From Rhyzopertha dominica (taxonomy: Eukaryota > Arthropoda > Insecta > Coleoptera > Bostrichidae), in the NCBI GenBank assembly GCA_025024175.1, contig QCXZ01000047.1, positions 868,001-932,000 of the forward strand: a stretch of 64,000 nucleotides of DNA. The letters are read 5' to 3'. The notes beneath the pieces were generated by a model that saw only the letters and a program-made list of their open reading frames with translations, was not told the origin of the DNA and did not search any database. Shown in pieces: positions 56,001 to 64,000 of this stretch (within the stretch, counting starts at the first letter, position 1; every line of letters begins with the position of its first letter). Both the position numbers and the translations under genes were made by a program.

Positions 56001-56788
56001 ACTTGAATTATTGTTTCACTACGGGGTTTCAGAATGATAGCACTGTTATTGTTATCGCGTAGTCGTGAAAGATTTAGTAGTACTCTGAGAGTAGATAAAT
56101 AGAGACGAGGACAAGTATTTTCGCATCGAATTACGGATTTGTAGTGTTCGACAAAATCTAATCCTAAAATACCATCATATGGGACATTGATATTATCAGA
56201 TATGACATTGAATTGGCATGGAATTAGACGATCGGAGTTTTGAAGTTGCAAATTGACGACACCTTTAGTTTCGACTGTATTATGTGTGTTTACACCGGAA
56301 ATAGAAAGAATTTTAGTAGGATCGACAGTTGCATTGAGTTTGTAAAAATTTTTATTAGTCGTAATGAGGCTGGTACACGCACCTGTGTCGATAAGAAAAT
56401 TGAAAGGATGATTTTGTAAATAAGTTTGTAAATAGTAATGTTTTTCTGTTTTAAAGCAAATAGGGAAATACGTTATCGATTTAGTAGTACATTTAGAAAT
56501 TTTAGGAATATTTGATTTTAGCATTTGCGATTTGTGAGATTTGCTCGATGTGGAAGATTTTGTAGTAATAGATTTATTAGATACAGAGGGAATTTTGCGC
56601 GATATAGAAGATTTAGTAGTTATAGATTTATGAGATACAGAGGGAATTTTGCGCGATATAGAAGATTTAGTAGTTATAGCAGGAATTGTAAAAAAACGAT
56701 TTTGCAGATTTAGTGTCGGACCGCGTTGAATTTTGTTAGAGGGATTTGTGCTTGACTTAGTACTTTGCGGAGGACTCTTTATTGCCAT
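53051..56788 (-). pseudogene. pol polyprotein (protease, RT, RNase H, integrase), damaged
   Basis: This 1245-residue frame overlaps gag by 10 bp in the -1 frame. Order: a Ser/Lys-rich N-terminus with 18-residue repeats, protease (LIDTGACTSLI, Asp at about residue 134), reverse transcriptase (VVDYRKLT; FVYLDD at 55115-55126), RNase H (TTDSSQYAIGA; YTDHRPLTWL), an integrase zinc finger (HSGYHRTYHRI...CPTCQTNK), and the integrase core (AIDVVGPLP; LLTDNGTEF). Lesions: after YLDDTAVY about 20-25 residues usual in this family are missing; the third catalytic position of the integrase reads NGALKRSHHTL with Lys instead of Glu (AAG at 53339-53341); a stop at 53051 truncates the integrase. It is unlikely to be active. 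Confidence 0.9.
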
Positions 56789-57738
56789 TCCGACGAGACC
56801 ACCGGAGATTCGAGAGGTTCGTCGGAGGTTTCGCGAAAATTTTGCTCTTCAGGTGTATAATTTACCTGAGCAGCTTGTTGTTGCCTACGATTATTATTAT
56901 ATTGTCTTTTGCGGCATTCGTCAATAGTATGTCCGTTGTTTTTACAGTAACGGCATACTTTGACGTGGTTTGATTGAGGGGTATCGTTTGACTGACGGAG
57001 CCAGCAATCTCTTGTGACGTGCCTTGAAGATTCACATAATGTACAGTGAGGACTGTTCGGATTCAGTCGACGTAGTCGAATTTGTGGTGGTTTTGAAGGA
57101 GTAGCTAAACTTTGAGGACGTACTATACGTAGAGCACGTTCCTCGTCTATGGCAGTATTGAGAGCCTCTGAAAGTGTAAGGGGTTGTTTTGTGCGCAAAC
57201 ATATTGATATAGAAGGATTTGAGTGATAGATAAAGCGTTGTAACGCCAATTGTTTGATCATATAGGTAGCGCCTGGCCGTTCAACTTCGCTAGGTACAGT
57301 TATAGAATTTAATAGTCGTGTTTGTAGATGATCTATGCGATTATAGAAATCCATGATGGATTCATTGGCGTTTTGTCGCGTATTATTTAATTCTTCCATC
57401 AACTGAACAGAATGTTTTTGATCTGAGAATAGAGTAAGCAAGGTGGTTTTTAATTCATTCCAAGTCCCAAAGGATTTGTCGCGCAGCTGTGCGAACGCGC
57501 TTCCTGACAAACGCGTGATAATATAAGATAACAAACCCGGTTTTTGATCGTTCGTGGCCAAACCGATAGCTTGTTCGCAATTGCTCATGAATTTATGAAT
57601 TTCTAGTCTATTACCGTCGAATGTCGCTGGTATAAAACTTTGCAGGAATGGTAGATTGTACGTTTCAGAATTTTGCGCGGTGGCATTGGTACTGCCAACA
57701 GAAGCAGCGGAAGTTGAGGGAGTAGACATAGTGATCAC
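56779..57738 (-). CDS. gag polyprotein
   Basis: This 319-residue open frame starts MITMSTPSTSAASVGSTNAT. It has a capsid-like helical region (FIPATFDGNRLEIHKFMSNC; NETRQ-type helices) and two CCHC zinc knuckles (CTLCESSRHVTRDC and CRYCKNNGHTIDEC) near the C-terminus. It forms the particle and binds RNA in this group. It ends at 56779 with TAA overlapping the pol frame, consistent with -1 frameshifting or re-initiation. No lesions were seen. Confidence 0.88.
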   Translation of the reverse strand: MITMSTPSTSAASVGSTNATAQNSETYNLPFLQSFIPATFDGNRLEIHKFMSNCEQAIGLATNDQKPGLLSYIITRLSGSAFAQLRDKSFGTWNELKTTLLTLFSDQKHSVQLMEELNNTRQNANESIMDFYNRIDHLQTRLLNSITVPSEVERPGATYMIKQLALQRFIYHSNPSISICLRTKQPLTLSEALNTAIDEERALRIVRPQSLATPSKPPQIRLRRLNPNSPHCTLCESSRHVTRDCWLRQSNDTPQSNHVKVCRYCKNNGHTIDECRKRQYNNNRRQQQAAQVNYTPEEQNFRETSDEPLESPVVSSEWQ

Positions 57739-57948
57739 AAAATAAATGAGATAAGAAAAATAGTAATAAGGAAAAAACGCGTACTCAAAAGAGTCGTTTC
57801 ACTTAGAAGTAGGAATAGAAAAGAGTGCACTTGCCTTGAACCTGGTTAGTTGTTTCTGGATGTTGAGATGTCCTTGGGTTCTTCCTTCTCGTGATTGAAA
57901 TCACAATTGCCGATTGCAACGAAGGAATCCTGTTCGCAGCGCCAAATA

Positions 57949-58315
57949 TGTTGTTGGCCAGGTGTGGTTGATGTAGAAGATTCTTGATGTAAAACTCGAA
58001 ATGTACTTTTACGCGTTTTATTATAAGTTACTAAAATACAATGGACTTAGTACAAACTTGAAATAGCAGAAATAGTAGACATAGTAGAGATAGTAGAGCG
58101 CGGAGCCGACACTTGCGGATAGAATTTAGAAAAATGAATCTTACATTGATTTCAGACGGACCCTTTTTATATGTTGCGATTTGTAACAAACAAAGCTATT
58201 TAGATATGGCGTGAGTCAAAAGTCTAATTAACAGTTGAATTAGGAAAGACACTGCACGTGATCGGCTCGAGGAGTTTGATAACCGAAATTCGGCGCAATT
58301 CTAGGGATCACAACA
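57949..58315 (-). repeat. 5' LTR of the errantivirus-type element
   Basis: This is the 5' LTR relative to coding direction. Directly inside it, on the minus strand, lies TGGCGCTGCGAACAGG, a TGGCGC-type primer-binding site as in many gypsy elements. Confidence 0.9.
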
Positions 58316-58319
58316 ATAA

Positions 58320-59325
58320 GGACCAAAAATAGAAATATGTCGCCGACCATTTTTTAGGATGTCTCCAACGACCGGATAACATGTTTTTGCTGCCGATAAA
58401 TTATTCTGGCAGTCGCGACTTTGTTTTCTAAATATCTAAATTACGACTTTTCCTGTCAATAAGCATTTCAAAACATTTAAGTGAGAAACCAATTTATATC
58501 TTTATCTTTATACAGGGTGTCACGGGACTTGACCCTGAAGGCAGCGATCAATTTCGGCGGAAACAGTTCTCATCGTCGGGCGCAGGCATTGTAGATATAA
58601 ACATTTATATTATGATTATTTTGTTGATACATTTTGAATTAAGCTTTGTGCAACCCAGAAGAGGGGATACCTTCTTGCGGGGATTCGTTCGTTAACCTTG
58701 ATGGTTAAAGGTTGTTCTGTATTCACACTGCTAATTAAAACCGTTTTTGGGAAAGTATTTCGGCTTTTCTTGACAAGGGTGGTCATAAAGTATGGAACAA
58801 AATTCATAATTCCGTTATTTGGGTTTTTTCGCTAAAATGCAAAAACACGTCGAACATAAGTATCTCAATTCTCTAATTAAGCGCAAAAAAGACATCAAAT
58901 TTATTTAGTCTTCAACCTCCCGTAACTGCCTTCCTATATTCAAACTATCGCTACAAAACTTTTACTACAACAAAATTTCATCTTCCCTTTACAACTTTGC
59001 CGATGCAAGTTGTTATCATTTTCAAAAATACGTAAAGTTGCTCGATACCTCAAAATAATACAATTTCCAATTAATTCGCATCGTTTAAACTAAACTACAA
59101 ACAAACAATACTTTTATTCTGCAGTTTTCAGATGTATGTCAACCTATTCGAAGTGTTAAGAATACTTTCATCCAAAACATTTCTACGAAAATTAGAATTA
59201 TGACATTACACCTATATACTTATGTATTTTAAGGGCGCCTATTTGAAGCGCGTTAAAAAGGTCAACGATACAAAACATTCTTTTTTACAGACAAAAATAT
59301 ATCTTTTCCTTATCTAATAGATTCT
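58320..59325. other. no gene recognised
   Basis: About 1 kb without a supported gene. A mariner-like end (TACAGGGTGTCACGGGAC) lies at about 58513, but no partner was found. Confidence 0.4.
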
Positions 59326-59373
59326 TCAAAAGAAAATATTCTTAATGTGAACTTCCACTTTATTTTTCAATTG

Positions 59374-59408
59374 TATAGCGCTTTCGGCTAAATGCTAGCC
59401 ATCGTCAG
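59374..59408 (-). ncRNA. hammerhead ribozyme motif (left arm)
   Basis: The minus strand reads CUGACGA, stem II GGCTA/TAGCC with a 5-base loop, GAAA, then GCGC and TA. This is the full hammerhead core with a palindromic stem III (GCGC) that could pair only as a dimer, as in Penelope-like elements. Confidence 0.7.
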
Positions 59409-59517
59409 TACAAACGTTAANAGGAAAGTAACAGTTTGACAAAGTCAAAAATCAGAAACAAGCAAACTTGACTACAAACTGAAATGCAACCCACATGCCA
59501 GTAACTCAAACGAAACA

Positions 59518-59907
59518 TTAATTTAGATCAAACAAAGAATTTAGAATAGGACAATTGAAATTACAAAAATCATTTAGAATAGTAAAATTTTGTTCGTTAA
59601 TAGTTTTATAAATCTCTAAAATTTCCAAATAATTTAATTTAGATGATTTAGTACACAAATGTAATGAATTTAGATTGTCTAGCGTGGCAGTGTGTTTATT
59701 TACTAATAAATGGTTAGCTAACGAAGAATTTGTTGTAACAATATCTGTATTTTTATACTTTTCAAATTGTTTCAAATGTTCTTTACCTCTAGTTAAAAAG
59801 GATTTGTCCAATATAAACTGAATTGCAATCATTACAGGAAAAACTATAAACGCCTGAATTATTAACGAACAAAATTTTACTATTCTAAATGATTTTTGTA
59901 ATTTCAA
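59518..59907 (-). pseudogene. Penelope-like RT C-terminus with GIY-YIG-type region
   Basis: The 129-residue frame includes SSLANHLLVNKHTATLDNLN and LHLCTKSSKLNYLEILEIYK. These match the 'HL...NH...L..L...KG.KLN.LE.LEI' pattern at the end of the Penelope GIY-YIG endonuclease region. The first residues come from the inverted arm, so they are not part of the original protein. The reverse transcriptase core is absent. Confidence 0.65.
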
Positions 59908-60052
59908 TTGTCTATTCTAAATTCTTTGTTTGATCTAAATTAATGTTTCGTTTGAGTTACTGGCATGTGGGTTGCATTTCAGTTTGTAGACAAGTTTGCT
60001 TGTTTCTGATTTTTGACTTTGTCAAACTGTTAGTTTCCTTTTAACGTTTGTA

Positions 60053-60086
60053 CTGACGATGGCTAGCATTTAGCCGAAAGCGCTAT
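60053..60086 (+). ncRNA. hammerhead ribozyme motif (right arm)
   Basis: The same motif on the plus strand: CTGACGA at 60053-60059, stem II 61-65 with 71-75, GAAA at 60076-60079, GCGC at 60080-60083. The motif is unchanged from the left arm. Confidence 0.7.
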
Positions 60087-60504
60087 ACAATTGAAAAATA
60101 AAGTGGAAGTTCACATTAAGAATATTTTCTTTTGAAGAATTAATTAATTACTCCACTTCGAGAAGATGGATCAGTTTTCAATTTTTTCTTATCTAATAGC
60201 TACCTACTTTTACCTACTGAAAATTATTTTCAATGGGATCCCACAAATGAAGTAAAATCCACCATAATTACAAACCAAATGAAGGACTAAAATATTCGTT
60301 TCGTAGCAAGTGCCTGCATCTTTCCTAAACGTACTAACTAACATAACTCAGGAGGTGATGACAAATTTAGGTAACCAGTTCCAAACAATTCTTATAAGTG
60401 GCCACCCTTGACGCTTGATCTTCTCCCCAAAATCATTAAATATATACTTGTAGGCCTACATTTACATGTTTTATTTCAATTACATATTTCTTATTAAAAT
60501 TTTA

Positions 60505-60548
60505 AAATTTAACGTGTTCACGCGAGCAAAGCCGCGGGCAAACGCTAG
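60505..60548 (+). mobile_element. Helitron-like 3' terminus
   Basis: A GC-rich hairpin (CGCG-A-GC AAA GC-CGCG) lies about 9 bp before CTAG (60545-60548), which is followed by T. A hairpin plus CTRR end at an A/T site is the Helitron 3' signature, and GCGAGCAAAGCCGCGGGC resembles ends common in insect genomes. No matching 5' TC end or helicase was found. Confidence 0.4.
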
Positions 60549-61207
60549 TTGTGTGTAAAAGATCACGACTTCCAGTAGTAACTTCTGATCTATTGTGTTT
60601 ATATTAACATTCTTTTGATATGTCACCAAGTACTATAACATGCACGGCACATTTACGGATTATCGTGGTAAATATAACCCACTTCTGAAAGCAAGCTTGC
60701 ATTACGTTTACCACAACATTTGGTACTTTTAAATTACCGCCTGTTTACATACACTATGTCGACTTTAACCGTTTCTTAACGGTAAGTTGTACTATTTGAT
60801 TCAGTATATAATATTAGTTTTCCAGTACTTATTACCATTCCTTTTAAAACCACTACCGATAGTATGATTTTCGAGGCGAATTTTTCTCAGTGCGTCAGCG
60901 GCCGGCAAATCAATTCTGAACGTGCTTTGTTGGAGTTATCGTCATTTCGTAATCGTCCTGTTTTATTTCTGCGAATTGTAAACGCTCAGTTATTAATAGA
61001 ATGGTCCAGTTGCCAGTGGTCTTAAGGCGCGAAAAAAATACCACGAAACCGATACGTTCAAACCGTCAAGTGGTAGGTACCTATGCATTTCTTCAGTCAC
61101 AAAGCCTCAGTGCCTAACCTCAGCCGCCATCGCGATATCCTGCATGACAATTAGGTATTTGTGCAAGTGTCCGCATTCGTGTGGTGTGTTGTGTTTAATC
61201 TCCTACG
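60549..61207. other. upstream DNA of SAM-like gene, nothing specific
   Basis: No gene. This may include the promoter of the following gene; no clear TATA box at a convincing distance. Confidence 0.35.
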
Positions 61208-62994
61208 GATGTTTGCGACTTCCTAAAAGCCTGGGGTCTTCAGCAATACATAGAAATTTTTCAAGGTAAGTACCCAACCGCATTTTTATGACGAAGAAAA
61301 TGAATACAGGATGTCCCACAACTTATGTTACAAACTTTAAGGGTAGGTAGCCCTCATGTAACTGAATGGTTTTTGTTGATGACAATTTGTCCGATTGTTC
61401 ATAATAACCGATAAAAACAATAATATGACAATCAAAAAAGACGAAGTGTCCGAAAACTTAATCCCAAACTTTTAGGGTAGGTAGCCCTTAGGTAACTGAA
61501 AATTCTTTTGTCAAGAAACATGTGGAAAACTGGCTTAAATATTTTTCAACTTTTCCTGAACGAAATTCTGCAGTAGTATTAGGAATACATATTTACTGTT
61601 TTGTAAANGAATAGGCTTGCCGAGATCAATATACAGGATGACAGTGAATGGCAGAATTCAGAGTTGTNCAAAACAAAAGATTAGCGGACACGTATTTTTT
61701 ATTTTTTGCGAAGTGGCAAAAGCCCTATAATTTAAAAAAAAATCACTTATTAATTGCATTCTTTGACATTATTTCGCATTTACCGCTAGTTAATATAATC
61801 TAAATTTTGTGTACCACCATAAAAAAGCTAAATGCAAATGTATTCGGCTATTACGGGATTTCAGTTATTTACTTTAAAAAACTAATGTGATACTTCATTG
61901 CAGCTAATTCCATAGATATAAGAGTGCTGCCTCTTCTTAACGACGATATGCTGAAAGAACTTGTGCCGACTGTAGGGCACAGGGCACTATTGAGATCCAA
62001 TTTGAACGAATGGAAAGAGATTATCAAAGATGCTACCAGTCCAACTCCCATGAAAGCTAGCGTAATTATTTTGTATTGCATGAACATTTAATTTTTAAAA
62101 GAAAAACTATTGATTGACTCATGTTCTAATTAGAGTTACTTTTATTACTGCTATCTTCGGCCACACATACGTACGGATGTATGACTATATCTGCAGTCTA
62201 GTAACATACATTACTGGATGTACAAATACATTAAACAATGTTCCAGCCTGGTGAAAATCAACACAGCAATTTGGACGGTGAGGAAGTTACTTTTACGGAC
62301 CTTACTAACGACAGCGCGTCGTCTCCTCAACAGGAAGAGCATCAGGGTACATCAGATTCAACACTCAGTCAGTCGTCGTTCAATTTGGATTCAGAAGCGC
62401 TTGTTAACACCGACTCTTCACCGCGTCGAACTAATTCTTTCGGAACCCAAGAACAGCGTAAGGGCCACATTATTTGTTGTCTGTACCTGTAATATCTTGT
62501 TGGGCTAACCTTTCGCATTCTTTATTTCAGGAACTGAGAAACCTTTTGAAGAGTTCAAATGAAGGTAAATGCCTTCTGGAAGCTTTTGAAGAATCTGGGC
62601 TTCTCACTAGCGCAGGGCGCAGGAAGTTATGTAATTTAATTGTCTCAGAAGAACTGCAGGGAAATCCCGATAGAAGAATCTCTACGGCAAGACTACATAA
62701 TCTTGCATTCCAAATAACAAGCATTTTCAAACGGGAACACAGTTCCACATATTTTATTCCATATTTGTCGTACGGGCCAGGATTAAAAAGAAGTGCAAAA
62801 GGAAAACTGTTATTTTGTTTCAACAACACACGTAGACACTTCAAGAATTTGGGCTTGCTGAAGTCACAGTCGCCATGCTCGAGTCTTCATTCGTCGCCGC
62901 GTTCATTTCCGTTGTTCTCGCCACAGGTCACACAATTTAGAAGCGACAAATCATCCGAAGATTGTGTTGAAGAAAATTTATTGTGGCTCCGCAA
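61208..62994 (+). CDS. SAM-like domain protein, uncharacterised family, incomplete
   Basis: Four exons are readable. Exon 1 (to 61264) gives TDVCDFLKAWGLQQYIEIFQ. Exon 2 (61900-62057) gives ANSIDIRVLPLLNDDMLKEL and GHRALLRSNLNEWKEII, completing a SAM-like domain. Exon 3 (from 62247) is Ser-rich. Exon 4 (62531-62994) carries LLKSSNEGKCLLEAFEESGL, LHNLAFQITSIFKREHSSTY and PYLSYGPGLKRSAKGKLLFC, features of a protein family expanded in insects. Problems: no in-frame Met in exon 1 (a stop lies just upstream), and the exon 3 donor (CAGC|GTAAGG) is one base out of phase with exon 4, so there is a possible indel. The gene runs into the gap at 62995. It could be a host gene or a recent pseudogene. Confidence 0.5.
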
Positions 62995-63094
62995 NNNNNN
63001 NNNNNNNNNNNNNNNNNNNNNNNNNNNNNNNNNNNNNNNNNNNNNNNNNNNNNNNNNNNNNNNNNNNNNNNNNNNNNNNNNNNNNNNNNNNNNN
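62995..63094. other. assembly gap (100 N)
   Basis: Exactly 100 ambiguous bases of unknown true length, interrupting the SAM-like gene. Confidence 0.99.
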
Positions 63095-64000
63095 GTAATG
63101 TTTGCTATAGATTAGATGCGTGTCATAACAAAAGCTTTTGTAACAACACAAGATGAACTGTAACGGGCTACCAATTTCATGTTAACAGTATTAGTTTTGT
63201 GAATCTACCATAATTTCTAGCTGTCCTGAGCCAGCAGTGTTTCACAGCTATTAACACTATGTTTTTGTTACAGTATAATTACGTGACGATACCACAAAGG
63301 CTTTATTAGCCACCAAACAACAAATATTATAACCACAGATCTTACCTTTACAATAAATCTAATAAACACGGCGATATTCAAGATGGTTTCGCTGGCCTCA
63401 GCTTACTCAGTGGAGACGGGCTGGGTTCACAGATGAAAAAAAGAAATAATGGGCGCCACGCAATTTGAAAAAAAAAAGCCCAACAGCGAAACAAAGAGCC
63501 AAATAAAATTGCGAAATAATTTATATGCCCGTGTTTATTTACCAAAAATTTAATATGCATTAAAAATATAAAGTTAATGTAACAAGGTTAATGATTATAA
63601 TTTCAAATTAATGTGATAACTACCCTAAGACCCTGCAACGGTCTACGCAAGCGAGCGTCGTGGCGCGAGGGAAGAACGGTCAAACCGTATCACTGTATTT
63701 CGTGAGTAGTGAACGTATTACTTAATTATCGACACCCGGGGGTGGAGTATTGGCCAATACCTTCCCGAATACACAATAAATTCACATTATCCCGTAGCTA
63801 TAGGCAAAACGCCCGCTGCGACTCGCAAACCGCTATTTTACAAAATAACAAGCTATTCTGTTTGATCAGTCAACGAAATTCCTATCTTTATCAAGGTAAG
63901 TTATTTTTAGAATAATCTAACAGAAAGGAAAACAAAAACTACTATAAACCGACGCTATACAGGTGGAGTATCGATTAAATTTTGAGAAAATAACAAATTG
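63095..64000. other. no gene recognised
   Basis: No supported gene. Short frames at 63378-63560 and 63709-63915 lack recognisable features. Further exons of the SAM-like gene could be beyond the window. Confidence 0.4.

Larger units (their letters stand above)
50177..58315 (-). mobile_element. gypsy/errantivirus-type LTR retrotransposon with env
   Basis: Two 367-bp LTRs (50177-50543 and 57949-58315) flank gag, pol and env on the minus strand. ATAA flanks both sides (50173-50176 and 58316-58319). The LTRs start and end TG...CA and differ at about ten positions by eye (roughly 97% identical), so the insertion is fairly recent. The gene order gag-pol-env with an overlapping gag-pol junction and an F-protein-like env fits insect errantiviruses (Metaviridae). 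Several inactivating changes are present in pol and env. Confidence 0.92.
59326..60140 (-). mobile_element. Penelope-like element remnant with inverted repeats
   Basis: About 280 bp at 59326-59605 recurs inverted at 59858-60140 with only a few changes. Each arm carries a hammerhead motif. Between and across them a minus-strand frame encodes the C-terminal part of a Penelope-type protein. Inverted terminal repeats and hammerheads are usual for Penelope-like elements; most of the reverse transcriptase is missing here. An ambiguous base lies at 59421. Confidence 0.75.

Noticed and set aside
1..64000. CRISPR arrays, bacterial operons, tRNA or rRNA genes
   Set aside because: No regularly spaced identical repeats, no ribosome-binding-site-led gene runs, and no cloverleaf or rRNA segment that I could recognise.

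Overview
The window is eukaryotic, most likely an insect chromosome. Genes have GT-AG introns, and the sequence is AT-rich and packed with insect-type mobile DNA: PIF/Harbinger, piggyBac, mariner, pogo-like, P-element and hAT elements, a gypsy/errantivirus-type LTR element with env, Penelope-like retroelements and a CR1/jockey-like LINE. I cannot name the species. Repeat content and a SAM-like gene family lean towards Hemiptera, which is an inference.

Layout. 1-1650: decayed coding fragments. 1652-15091: a first copy of a virus-like DNA, split by a nested stack. A pogo-like element (2550-13556) holds a LINE, and the LINE holds two Harbinger elements (5642-9085 and 9089-11789); a 5'-truncated piggyBac follows. 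15092-22690: a large inverted structure made of two more copies of the virus-like DNA, with arms of about 2.7 kb. It carries orphan ORFs (called A, B and C here), a dUTPase relic and two head-to-head pieces of a family-B DNA polymerase. AT-rich degenerate repeats follow. 23880-31740: two damaged Harbinger-type elements, one interrupted by a DD41D mariner. 31740-44520: decayed repeats, a hammerhead-bearing retroelement relic, a P-element pseudogene with a foldback insertion, a deleted Harbinger keeping one DNA-binding exon, and a hAT-type MITE. 45177-48242: a Harbinger element that looks intact. 48578-49397: a two-exon gene for a small secreted orphan protein, with a damaged paralogue at 43419-43815. 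50177-58315: an LTR element with gag, pol, env and 367-bp LTRs. 59326-60140: a Penelope-like remnant between inverted repeats that carry hammerhead motifs. 61208-62994: a multi-exon SAM-like gene running into an assembly gap.

How the parts relate. Host genes are few; most of the window is mobile DNA inserted into mobile DNA. Three Harbinger elements share one arrangement: the transposase and the MADF/BESS accessory protein lie on opposite strands, with one exon of each gene inside the other's intron. The strongest candidates for undescribed biology are the virus-like inverted element and this interlocked layout. Family assignments rest on motifs read by eye; no database search was possible.
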